A DNA stretch of 25,097 nucleotides from Bacteroidota bacterium. Its GTDB lineage: Bacteria > Bacteroidota > Bacteroidia > Chitinophagales > Chitinophagaceae. Every line of letters starts with the position of its first letter. Positions within the stretch are counted from its first letter, which is position 1. This document shows positions 1 to 7,492 of the stretch, piece by piece. The stretch covers positions 2,106 through 27,202 of the forward strand of contig JAPLER010000107.1 of the NCBI GenBank assembly GCA_026391115.1, written 5' to 3'. A program made the position numbers and the translations under genes. The notes below the pieces were generated by a model that ran no database searches, was not told the origin of the DNA, and saw nothing but the letters and a program-made list of their open reading frames with translations.

Positions 1-941
1 TGGATGAAATAGGAGAACTTCCACTTGGTACACAAGCACGTTTATTAAGAGTTTTAGAAAGTGGAGAATACATTAGAGTTGGTAGTAGTAAAGTACAAAA
101 AACAGATGTAAGAGTCATCGCAGCAACTAATAGAGAGTTGCTTGAATATGCACATAAAGGCAAGTTTAGAGAAGATTTATATTATCGTTTAAGTACAGTG
201 CCTATAAGGGTTCCCGCACTTAGGGATCGAAAAGAAGATATTAATTTGTTGTTTAGAAAATTTGTTGTTGACTTCAGTGAGAGATATAAAACAACTGCAG
301 TTCAATTAGATAATAGTGCAAGAGAATTGTTAACCAATTACCCTTTCCCTGGCAATATTCGTGAACTTAAAAATTTAGCCGAACAAGTATCTGTATTAAG
401 TCATTCCAATATTATTAATGTAGATGAATTAAGAAAATTTTTGCCAGAAAAAAACTTCTCTCGTTTGCCAGCATTAGCATCTCAGCAAAATCAAAGTAGC
501 GAGTTTGCTAATGAAAGAGAAATATTGTACAAGCTTTTTTTTGATATGAAAAAAGATGTTACAGAACTAAAGAAAATGTTTTTAGAAATACTGCAAAACC
601 CTGCATTGGCAGGTAGTGCAGCTAATTACACCAAAGAAAGTTTAATGCAGGATTTTCCTATTTTGGCAAATCAAGAGTTTCAACAAAATAGCAATATTGC
701 ACAAACACAAATTATACCATCATTCTCCAATCAAAATGCACAACCTGTTATTTTAAATAACGATAATATTCATCATCACGAAGAAGTAGAAGAGTCTTTA
801 AACATAATGGATAAAGAAAAGGAACTAATTGTTAAAGCATTAAAAAAACACAAAGGCAGAAGAAAAGATGCTAGTGCTGATTTGGGTATTAGCGAAAGAA
901 CTTTATATAGAAAGTTGAAAGAATACGATATAGAAGAATAA
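1..941 (+). CDS. Sigma-54-dependent transcriptional activator, 5'-truncated by the window edge
   Basis: This is the C-terminal part (about 312 residues) of an AAA+ enhancer-binding protein that drives sigma-54 RNA polymerase. The reading frame is open from base 3, so the gene begins upstream of the window. The first residues are the Walker B motif DEIGELPL, followed by the sensor-I stretch VIAATNRE, the arginine-finger region FREDLYYRL, RVPALRDR, and the sensor-II motif YPFPGNIRELKNL. The C-terminus is a Fis-type helix-turn-helix (RRKDASADLGISERTLYRKL). About 125 residues rich in Gln, Asn and Ser, with a short helical stretch that may be a coiled coil, separate the AAA+ domain from the HTH; this linker is longer than usual. 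Any receiver or GAF domain would lie outside the window, so the input signal cannot be told. A perfect terminator hairpin follows. Confidence 0.95.
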   Translation, partial: DEIGELPLGTQARLLRVLESGEYIRVGSSKVQKTDVRVIAATNRELLEYAHKGKFREDLYYRLSTVPIRVPALRDRKEDINLLFRKFVVDFSERYKTTAVQLDNSARELLTNYPFPGNIRELKNLAEQVSVLSHSNIINVDELRKFLPEKNFSRLPALASQQNQSSEFANEREILYKLFFDMKKDVTELKKMFLEILQNPALAGSAANYTKESLMQDFPILANQEFQQNSNIAQTQIIPSFSNQNAQPVILNNDNIHHHEEVEESLNIMDKEKELIVKALKKHKGRRKDASADLGISERTLYRKLKEYDIEE

Positions 942-963
942 TGTTGTTATGATAATTCTTATA

Positions 964-1002
964 AAACAAAGAGCCTTAAATATTATTTAAGGCTCTTTGT
1001 TT
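964..1002. terminator. Bidirectional rho-independent terminator
   Basis: A perfect 17-bp inverted repeat (arms 964-980 and 986-1002) encloses the 5-nt loop TATTA. The GC-rich core is GAGCC/GGCTC, and the stem is flanked by A- and T-rich arms, so it can end transcripts from either side. It lies between the convergent sigma-54 activator (stop at 941) and fabF (stop at 1023), as a shared terminator should. Confidence 0.9.
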
Positions 1003-1022
1003 ATCGTATCTTATTGTAAAGT

Positions 1023-1622
1023 TTAATCTTTATACTTTTTTACTATCACACAAGCATTATGACCACCAAAACCAAATGTATTACTTAATGCTGCATTTAC
1101 AGTTCTGTGTTGTGCCTTATTAAATGTAAAATTCAACTTAGAATCTAGTTCAGGATCATCAGTAAAATGATTAATTGTTGGAGGAATGATATCATGAATA
1201 ACAGCTTTAATACAAGCAATAGCTTCAATTACACCAGCAGCACCCAAGCAATGTCCTGTCATACTTTTTGTAGCACTAATGTTTAATTTATAAGCGTGTT
1301 CTCCAAATACCTGAGTAATGGCTTTAACTTCAGCACCATCACCAATTGGCGTAGAAGTACCGTGTGTGTTGATGTAGTCAATTTCTTCAGGTTGCATACC
1401 AGCTTCTTTTAATGCTGCAAGCATTACATGCTTTGCACCAAGCCCTTCAGGATGAGGAGCAGTAATATGATGTGCATCTGCAGTAGCACCACAACCCATT
1501 ATTTCACAATAAATTTTTGCACCACGTGCTTTTGCATGTTCTAAATCTTCAAGCACCAATAAACCACCAGCTTCTCCCATTACAAATCCATCTCTGTCTT
1601 TATCCATCGTCATTTCTTTCAC
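1023..1622 (-). pseudogene. fabF: 3-oxoacyl-ACP synthase II, C-terminal part of an interrupted fabF
   Basis: This frame carries the C-terminal half of the KAS-II condensing enzyme, from DKDRDGFVMGE to the end. It contains both catalytic histidines of the Cys-His-His triad, in NTHGTSTPIGD and in the KSMTGHCLGAAG block, plus the C-terminal glycine loop NTFGFGGHNA. Its first possible start, GTG at 1622, gives six residues that do not look like FabF, so it is a continuation of the upstream half in another frame and not an independent gene. Homology resumes at base 1604. The protein normally elongates acyl-ACP in type II fatty acid synthesis. Base composition and motif conservation are those of a functional gene, so the break is either very recent or an assembly error. 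Confidence 0.85.
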
Positions 1623-2253
1623 TCATTGCTTTCATTGCATTAAAACCACCAATACCAGCTTCGCTAATAACAGCTTCGCTACCTCCAGCTAGTATGATAT
1701 CACTTTTTCCTAATCTTATCATATCAAATGCAACCCCAATAGCATTGGTGCTACTAGCACAAGCACTTACCACTGCAAAATTGGGCCCACGCAAGTTGTG
1801 ACGCATACTGATGTGTCCAGCAGCAATATCCAATATCATTTTTGGAATAAAGAAAGGATTAAAACGAGGTGTACCATCGCCTTTTTGAAACTCTTGCACT
1901 TCGTGTTGAAAAGTAGTTAAACCGCCAATACCACTTGCAAATACAACGCCCACTCTGTCTGGGTTTACAGTATCTCTATGTAATCCAGCATCAGCCATTG
2001 CTTGGTCACTTACTGCAACTGCAAATTGAGCAAAACGGTCTAATTTCCTTGCTTCTTTTTTATCAAGATAAGTATGTGGGTCAAAGTTTTTAACCTCACA
2101 AGCAAATTGTGTTTTAAATTTAGACGCATCAAATAATGTTATAGGTCCAGCACCCGAAACGCCATTAATTAATCCATCCCAATATTCATCTAAGTTATTA
2201 CCTATAGGTGTTAATGTACCAATACCAGTAACTACAACTCGTTTTAATTGCAT
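1600..2253 (-). pseudogene. fabF: 3-oxoacyl-ACP synthase II, N-terminal part of an interrupted fabF
   Basis: This is the N-terminal half of FabF, starting at the ATG of MQLKRVVVTGIG, with the nucleophilic cysteine C165 in VVSACASSTNAIG and the GGSEAVI and NAMKAMSERND blocks. After RND the frame runs into a stop at 1600-1602, while the rest of the protein continues in another frame from base 1604. The family normally has about nine residues here (the N/D-P-x-x-A-S-R-P-F/W segment) between RND and DKDRDGF. Only 4 nt remain where about 27 are expected, a net loss of about 23 nt, which agrees with the observed frame change. The gene lies downstream of acpP, the usual order for these two genes. 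If the break is real, the product lacks both catalytic histidines. Confidence 0.85.
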
Positions 2254-2347
2254 AAGGCAGCGTTTATATAAAAATTTGTATTTATTAACAAAAATATAGG
2301 AGAAGACACTATAAAAAAATAGTTAGCCAAAGTTTTTATAAAATAAG

Positions 2348-2389
2348 AATCCGCCAAGTTGATAACATTATGTTTCAATTTGGCGGATT
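2348..2389 (-). terminator. Hairpin between acpP and fabF, possible terminator or attenuator
   Basis: A 15-bp stem (arms 2348-2362 and 2375-2389, one G-U pair) with a 12-nt loop contains the core CCGCCAA/TTGGCGG. It starts 26 bp past the acpP stop. On the minus strand it is followed by a moderately U-rich tract, so it could end or attenuate acpP transcripts before fabF and let the small ACP be made in excess. The stem is clear in the sequence; its role is inferred. Confidence 0.6.
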
Positions 2390-2415
2390 AAAATTATTCC
2401 ATTAAGAGTGGATTC

Positions 2416-2652
2416 TTACTTAGCGTGTTCTTCTAAATAAGCAACAGCTTGACCTACTGTAGTAATAGTTTCTGCTTGCTCATCTGGAATAGAAGTATTG
2501 AATTCTTTTTCAAACTCCATAATTAATTCAACAGTGTCTAATGAATCTGCACCTAAATCGTTAGTAAAAGAAGCTTCTGTAGTTACTTCACTTTCATCAA
2601 CTCCTAATTTATCAACGATAATTTTTTTCACTCTTGTAGCGATGTCTGACAT
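2416..2652 (-). CDS. acpP: Acyl carrier protein
   Basis: This 78-residue acidic protein carries growing acyl chains in fatty acid synthesis. The phosphopantetheine attachment site is S37 in GADSLDTVELIMEFE, the signature of ACPs, and the length is standard. Helix I (ATRVKKIIVDKLGV) and the C-terminal helix (TVGQAVAYLEEH) are as expected. It precedes fabF on the same strand, with 162 bp and a hairpin between them. A promoter matching the Bacteroidota consensus lies about 25-50 bp upstream of the ATG. I see no anomaly in it. Confidence 0.97.
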   Translation of the reverse strand: MSDIATRVKKIIVDKLGVDESEVTTEASFTNDLGADSLDTVELIMEFEKEFNTSIPDEQAETITTVGQAVAYLEEHAK

Positions 2653-2675
2653 TTTTAAATGTTTTAGTTACACGG

Positions 2676-2705
2676 CAAAAATATAGTTTTTGGCAAATAA
2701 GCAAA
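2676..2705 (-). promoter_or_regulatory. Bacteroidota-type promoter of acpP
   Basis: Read on the minus strand, TTTG (complement of 2702-2705) is followed after 18 nt by TATTTTTG (complement of 2676-2683). This fits the TTTG / TAnnTTTG promoter of Bacteroidota, whose spacing is usually about 19-21 nt. Transcription would begin around 2670 and leave a leader of roughly 18 nt before the ATG at 2652. It is a pattern match only. Confidence 0.5.
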
Positions 2706-2893
2706 TGTTTTTTTGAATTGTGCAAAAACAGTTAATATCTCAACTGTGTATTCAACAACATTTATATGGCTATTATAGTAAGCGTTTGAACGTTTAAATG
2801 TTGCTGATAATGCTCAATAAAACCCTGTTTACTTTTTAAGCAAATATTCTATTATTGTTAATGTAATCCACTTTACTAGCATAGCTTTGCTTT

Positions 2894-3244
2894 ATGAACC
2901 AACAAATTTTTGCTTCCATCATTACTATTGGCGATGAGTTATTAATAGGTCAGGTAATAGATACCAATAGTGCATTTATAGCACAACAACTCAATAAAAT
3001 TGGTATAACCGTTAAGCATAGACTAGCAGTAGGAGATAATGAAACAGATATTTTAAATGCATTAGATGCTGAAAGCAAGTTGTCAGAAATTATTATTATT
3101 ACTGGTGGTTTAGGACCTACAGCAGATGATATCACCAAGCCATTGTTGTGCAAATATTTTGGTGGAAAAATGATGATGCACGAAGACACATTAAATTACC
3201 TGAAAGATTTATTTGCCAATGTGTTAAAACTGCACCGGGTATGA
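2894..3244 (+). pseudogene. cinA: CinA-family protein, N-terminal part of an interrupted gene
   Basis: This is the N-terminal molybdopterin-binding-like (MoCF/COG1058) domain of CinA: ITIGDELLIGQVIDTNSAFIAQQL, then VGDNETDI, and IIITGGLGPTADDITK. The homology stops at LKDLFA (codon GCC 3215-3217). The frame then adds nine unrelated residues and ends. CinA proteins usually have about 28 more residues before the TAPG motif, but here only 11 nt separate the two (3218-3228), a net loss of about 73 nt. The loss is not a multiple of three, which matches the observed frame change. The TAGCTTTG at 2882-2889, close to the ATG, resembles a -7 element. Confidence 0.8.
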
Positions 3245-4077
3245 TGTTTGAAAAAAATGGTGTGTTGTTTTTTGCCTTGCCAGGCGTGCCACACGAAATG
3301 AAATGGATAACTGAAAACCACATTATTGCTATTTTACAAAACAAATACAACAATAATTTCATTGAACATAGAACACTGTTAACGGCTGGTGTTGGCGAAA
3401 GTTTTTTAGCAGAAACATTAATTGACTTTGAGAACAATTTACCACAACATATTAAACTGGCTTACTTGCCAAATTATGGAATGGTAAGGCTAAGACTAAC
3501 AGGAAACTCCAATGCAAAAGAACAACTTGTAGCAGAAATTAATAAGCAATTTGCACAACTAAAAGCATTGGTAAATGAAGTAATGATTTGTGATGAAGAT
3601 GCACCTTTAGAAGTAATTGTTGGTAATCTTTTAAACCAAAATAATAAAACCATTGCAACAGCTGAAAGCTGTACTGGTGGCTATATTGCACATTTATTAA
3701 CCAGTGTTGCAGGCTCCTCTAGTTATTATGAAGGTAGTGTGGTAAGTTATTCTTATGCTGCAAAAACAAATGTGTTAAAAGTGAACAATAAAACCCTTGA
3801 AACCTATGGTGCAGTAAGCGAGCAAACCGTAACCGAAATGGCAAAAGGTATTTTAGAAGTAATGCATACAGATTATGCTATTGCAGTAAGTGGTATTATG
3901 GGTCCAGGTGGAGAAACAAATGATAAGCCAGTTGGCACAGTTTGGATGGCTGTTGCAAGTAAAAATAAGATTGTTACCAAGCAAATGCGTTTTAGATTTA
4001 ATAGAAAAAAGAACATTGAATTAACAGCCGCTAACGCACTTCTTTTGATACGTGAATTAATTGTGGATAAACATTAG
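3148..4077 (+). pseudogene. cinA: CinA-family NMN amidohydrolase, C-terminal part of an interrupted gene
   Basis: True homology begins at TAPGMMFEKNG (3229), not at the nominal ATG; the first 27 residues of this frame are out-of-frame translation. After LPGVPHEMKWI comes the remainder of the N-terminal domain, a linker, and the whole C-terminal nicotinamide mononucleotide deamidase (PncC-type) domain, with the catalytic-serine motif TAESCTGGYIAH, GSVVSYSYAAKTNVL, AVSGIMGPGG and PVGTVWMA. PncC recycles NMN to nicotinate mononucleotide in pyridine nucleotide salvage. The C-terminal domain is intact and could act alone if translated, but no start codon with a visible ribosome-binding site precedes it. 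Conservation either side of the gap argues for a recent deletion or an assembly fault. Confidence 0.8.
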
Positions 4078-4079
4078 AC

Positions 4080-4100
4080 AACAGTTACACTTTCACTGTT
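4080..4100 (+). terminator. Weak hairpin after cinA, possible terminator
   Basis: AACAGT (4080-4085) pairs with ACTGTT (4095-4100) across a 9-nt loop and is followed by ATTTTTGATT. It sits 3 bp past the cinA stop. With only six pairs and little GC it is a weak candidate. Confidence 0.3.
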
Positions 4101-4228
4101 ATTTTTGATTATCAAAATTAAACAAGTTATTGACGTTCTTGCTGCTTATTACCATTTTCTTAAGTATTGCTTGATGAGAAATAGTTTGTCTAGATAAAAT
4201 ATTAACTACATTAAATTAAATAATTAAT

Positions 4229-5926
4229 ATGGCAATTTCTGAATTAGTTATGCCCAAAATGGGAGAGAGTATAATGGAAGCAACCATTTTACGTTGGCAC
4301 AAAAAGGTTGGTGATTTTGTTAAAATGGATGAAACGCTTTTAGACATTGCAACAGATAAAGTAGATAGCGAAGTACCTTCTACAGCTCAGGGAATAATTA
4401 CAGAATTGCTATACTCAGTAAATGATGTAGTACCTGTAGGTGCTGTGTTATGTAAAATAGAAACAGAAGTACATGCTGCTGTTGCAACGCCTGCTCCTGT
4501 TGTATTTGAGCCAGCTGCAGTAGTCGAGCATATTGCAGAGCCAGTTGCTTTTGCCACACCAGAACCTGTGTATCACGAACCAGTTTTTGCAGCACCGCCA
4601 CCCCCTCCTCAAGAGTTTATTCCTTTTGTTCCACCAAGTAACGAGCCTGTTGTTATTAGCAACAATCGTTTCTTTTCTCCATTAGTTTTAAACATTGCCA
4701 ATAGCGAAGGTTTAAGCTTAAGCGAGTTAGAAAGAATTCCAGGAACAGGAGCTGATGGCAGAGTATCTAAAAAAGATGTCTTACAATATATAGCTGACAA
4801 ACGTGCTGGTAAAGTGCCTGTGTTTAATCCAACACCTGCTGCACAACCTCAACAATATTATACAGCACCTTCAACGCCCGTGTTTCCTGTATCTGTACCC
4901 CAACAAGAACAAGCCCCAATTGAAAACACATTATCCGTAGCTGTTGAAGAAAATAAAGCTGAAGAAATTGTTCATCACAAACAAGACATTGGATTTTACC
5001 CTATTGCCGAAACACCAATAGTAGAAGAATTTATTCCACCAAGTGTAGAAAATAAAATGGAAGAGCCTGTGGTTGTAGAAGAGGCACCAGCTGTTGTAGA
5101 AGAAGCACCAGTGGTTATAGCTGCACCTGTAACACCAGCAACAAAAGTAGTTGCAGAACCTCCTGCATTTGACGCATCTAAATATAAAAATGCAGAAATT
5201 GTTGAAATGGATAGAATGCGTAAGTTGATTGCTAAACATATGGTAGATAGCAAAGCAACCAGCCCACATGTTACAAGTTTTACAGAAGCTGATGTTACTA
5301 ATATGGTAACTTGGAGAAGTAAAATTAAAGGAGAATTTGAAAAAAGAGAAGGAATGAAAATCACATTTACACCAATGTTTATTGAGTGTATTTTAAAAGT
5401 GATGAAACATTATCCAATTATCAACAGTAGCGTTGTTGGCGATAAAATAATAATGAAAAGAGATTTTAATATTGGTATGGCAACAGCATTACCTAGTGGC
5501 AACTTAATTGTGCCGGTAATTAAAAACGCTGCCGATATGAATTTCATTAACTTAACAAGAAGTGTAAATACATTGGCAGATAATGCACGTCAAGGCAAGT
5601 TAAGCCCAGATGATGTAATGGATGGTACATTTACATTTACCAATGTAGGTACATTTGGTAGCTTAATGGGCACACCTATTATCAATCAACCTCAAGTTGC
5701 AATATTGGCTGTTGGAGAAATTAAAAAACGCCCAGTTGTGGTAGAAACAGATAAAGGAGATTTTATTGGTATCAGACATATGATGTATTTATCACTAAGC
5801 TATGATCATAGAATTATTGATGGTAGCATTGGTGCTAGTTTCTTAAGTGATATTGCAAAAGAATTAGAAGCTTGGGATGTTAATCGTCAATTAAAATATG
5901 TAGTAAAAGAATGGTATGTAGAATAA
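4229..5926 (+). CDS. 2-oxo acid dehydrogenase complex E2 (lipoyl-dependent acyltransferase)
   Basis: This 565-residue E2 core subunit transfers the acyl group from E1-bound thiamine to CoA through a lipoyl arm. One lipoyl domain covers residues 1-77, with the lipoylated lysine K44 in DIATDKVDSEVPS. The peripheral-subunit (E3) binding domain is near residues 150-193 (FFSPLVLNIANSEGL ... GTGADGRVSKKDVLQYI). The catalytic domain fills the last 230 residues and carries the active-site histidine in SLSYDHRIIDGS. Between them lie two Pro/Ala/Val/Glu-rich swinging linkers; the second, about 130 residues, includes the near-repeat VVEEAPAVVEEAP. The sequence does not settle whether the substrate is pyruvate, branched-chain keto acids or 2-oxoglutarate. 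A single lipoyl domain and the EADVTNMV catalytic start favour a branched-chain type. No E1 or E3 gene is adjacent. Confidence 0.92.
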   Translation: MAISELVMPKMGESIMEATILRWHKKVGDFVKMDETLLDIATDKVDSEVPSTAQGIITELLYSVNDVVPVGAVLCKIETEVHAAVATPAPVVFEPAAVVEHIAEPVAFATPEPVYHEPVFAAPPPPPQEFIPFVPPSNEPVVISNNRFFSPLVLNIANSEGLSLSELERIPGTGADGRVSKKDVLQYIADKRAGKVPVFNPTPAAQPQQYYTAPSTPVFPVSVPQQEQAPIENTLSVAVEENKAEEIVHHKQDIGFYPIAETPIVEEFIPPSVENKMEEPVVVEEAPAVVEEAPVVIAAPVTPATKVVAEPPAFDASKYKNAEIVEMDRMRKLIAKHMVDSKATSPHVTSFTEADVTNMVTWRSKIKGEFEKREGMKITFTPMFIECILKVMKHYPIINSSVVGDKIIMKRDFNIGMATALPSGNLIVPVIKNAADMNFINLTRSVNTLADNARQGKLSPDDVMDGTFTFTNVGTFGSLMGTPIINQPQVAILAVGEIKKRPVVVETDKGDFIGIRHMMYLSLSYDHRIIDGSIGASFLSDIAKELEAWDVNRQLKYVVKEWYVE

Positions 5927-5949
5927 TATAGTATTCTTTCAACAAGTTT

Positions 5950-5997
5950 ATAAAAGGAATGGTTAATGACTAAAAGTTATTTTATCATTCCTTTTAT
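5950..5997. terminator. Hairpin between convergent E2 and GT9 genes
   Basis: ATAAAAGGAATG (5950-5961) pairs perfectly with CATTCCTTTTAT (5986-5997). Inside it AATGAC (5965-5970) pairs with GTTATT (5976-5981), leaving a 5-nt loop. The right arm lies within the last codons of the minus-strand glycosyltransferase. The position, 24 bp past the E2 stop, fits a terminator for the plus strand; termination is inferred. Confidence 0.55.
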
Positions 5998-7008
5998 CGT
6001 TTCTACAATACTATCAATATTTTGCTGTTGCATACAGTTAAAGTGTTTTTTGGGACACTTATTGTAACCAATTTTAGTACAAGGTCTGCACTTTAAGTTT
6101 TCTACCTGAAACATAGCATTAGGAGCTTGCATTGTGCCATAGTAAGGCGTCATTCCAAATGAAGGAACAGTATTGCCCCAAATTGAAATAATGGGTTTTT
6201 TAAATGCAGCTGCTATGTGCATTAAACCAGTATCGTTTGTAATAATTAATTTGGCTTTGCGAACCAAATCTGCACTTTCGTTTAAACTAAATTTGCCACA
6301 GGCATTATATGTGCCACCACTATCAATGGCTGCAATTTCATCACCCATTGCCTGGTCTTCTTTACCACCCATTAAAATTACTGGATAGTTTATTTTGGCA
6401 ACCAACTCTTTCAATTTATTTAGTGGTAGTTTTTTGGTATTGTGTGCAGCACCTATAACTATACCTATATAGCCAAATAAGTGAGATGATGGAATATCGC
6501 TTTGTTTTATTTCATCTACCTCGGGTATAAAATAATCTAAACCTTTGCCATCGTTGGTTACATTAAAAGATGTAATAGTTTCAAAGTACCTGTCAACAAT
6601 ATGTTTGTTGGGTAGCATATTTATTTTTAATGCAGTCAGCATCCATTTTTGAACATTGATTTTATTAAAAGAAAATGCTTTTACATTTTTAAACATTCCT
6701 TTTAATCTCATTGTTCTGGCATTGTGGTGCAGGTCAATAATATAATCGTAATTAAATGTTTTAAGTTCACGCATCATTATATCCCAATCACCATCATATT
6801 CAATTACTTTATCTATGTAAGGGTTATTTTTTACAATGCCTGCATATTCCTTTTTGGTAACATAATGAATTTTACAGCCAGCTACCTGATTTTTTAAACA
6901 ACGAACAACAGGGGTTGTTAATACTATATCACCAATAGACGAAAACCTGATGATAAGAAAAGTTAAAATAGATGAATTTTTGGTGATTGAAGTAATATTG
7001 TTGTTCAT
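5977..7008 (-). CDS. Glycosyltransferase family 9 (heptosyltransferase-like)
   Basis: The protein resembles ADP-heptose:LPS heptosyltransferases, which add sugars to the lipopolysaccharide core on the cytoplasmic face of the inner membrane. The N-terminal signature LIIRFSSIGDIVLTTPVVR is typical of GT9, and the second Rossmann half has GIVIGAAHNTKKLP, VILMGGKEDQ, and ITNDTGLMHIAAAFKKPIISIWG, the nucleotide-sugar binding block. A cysteine-rich tail (CRPCTKIGYNKCPKKHFNCM) is common in family members. I prefer the ATG at 7008 (343 residues) to the one at 7044, because family proteins begin close to the LIIRFSSIGD strand and the 12 extra residues match nothing. The acceptor sugar cannot be told. 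Confidence 0.88.
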   Translation of the reverse strand: MNNNITSITKNSSILTFLIIRFSSIGDIVLTTPVVRCLKNQVAGCKIHYVTKKEYAGIVKNNPYIDKVIEYDGDWDIMMRELKTFNYDYIIDLHHNARTMRLKGMFKNVKAFSFNKINVQKWMLTALKINMLPNKHIVDRYFETITSFNVTNDGKGLDYFIPEVDEIKQSDIPSSHLFGYIGIVIGAAHNTKKLPLNKLKELVAKINYPVILMGGKEDQAMGDEIAAIDSGGTYNACGKFSLNESADLVRKAKLIITNDTGLMHIAAAFKKPIISIWGNTVPSFGMTPYYGTMQAPNAMFQVENLKCRPCTKIGYNKCPKKHFNCMQQQNIDSIVETIKGMIK

Positions 7009-7044
7009 AATGTATTGCAAACTAAGTGAAAAAATATGTAACAC

Positions 7045-7492
7045 ATTATTTGTGTGTTAATATGTATAGAATATTTCAGTTGGTGTGGTAAATATATATC
7101 TATCAAAGAAAGAGTATAGAGGTTAAACTAATATAATTGGAAATTTCGCAACAACAACATTTATTGCACGACCAATGTCGACCATTCTTAGAATTACAAA
7201 CTTGAAAGGTGGAAAATATTTTGTACAAATGAAAACTTGTGGACTTGATGGACAAGTAGAATTTGATTTGACAACGAACAAGTGAGAAAAAAAGTTACGC
7301 CTAACATATGGTTAGATTTGACACTATTGGGGCAAGAGGTTATAAATTTGGCTTATGAATAAAACATCAGCATCCCGAACGTTCGGGATTGCAATCATCA
7401 ACTTCAGTTTCACAAAAACGCCAAAGACTTTGCGTTGTGCTTTGATTCGTTCATATTAACCTAGCAAGACAGTAAGGGTTAAAAAATTTGTT
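7045..7492. other. Intergenic region with an ORF remnant and a palindrome
   Basis: This 448-bp stretch has no convincing complete gene. A plus-strand frame is open from 7127 to a stop at 7283-7285; its last 36 codons (from the ATG at 7175) include ILRITNLKGGKYFVQM, which reads like the end of a protein whose remainder is missing. Just after the stop comes GTTACGCCTAACATATGG (7294-7311), then the perfect palindrome at 7372-7389. No promoter can be assigned with confidence. It looks like old insertion debris, which is inference. Confidence 0.5.
7372..7389. repeat. Perfect 18-bp palindrome ATCCCGAACGTTCGGGAT
   Basis: The two 9-nt halves are exact reverse complements, with no loop, and are far richer in GC than their surroundings. 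It lies 104 bp beyond the DoxX stop codon. It could be a dispersed intergenic palindrome, a protein-binding operator, or part of a terminator. It occurs once in this window. Confidence 0.8.

Noticed and set aside
1517..1801. A separate plus-strand gene opposite fabF
   Set aside because: It is an antisense shadow of a conserved coding region, with no family features.
1600..3231. Programmed frameshifting or ribosome bypassing in fabF and cinA
   Set aside because: Conserved residues are missing at both breaks; a bypass or shift would keep them in the DNA and add sequence, not lose it. There is no slippery heptamer.
4931..5364. Cysteine- and phenylalanine-rich minus-strand ORFs opposite the E2 gene
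   Set aside because: They are produced by the reverse complement of the repetitive Pro/Ala/Val/Glu linker.
6973..7044. GT9 start at 7044
   Set aside because: The 12 added residues are not similar to family N-termini; ATG 7008 is closer to the conserved strand.
7294..7480. A complete integron attC site
   Set aside because: Only the left TAAC-type arm is visible. No complementary arm ending in GTTRRRY was found downstream, and no integrase gene is in the window.
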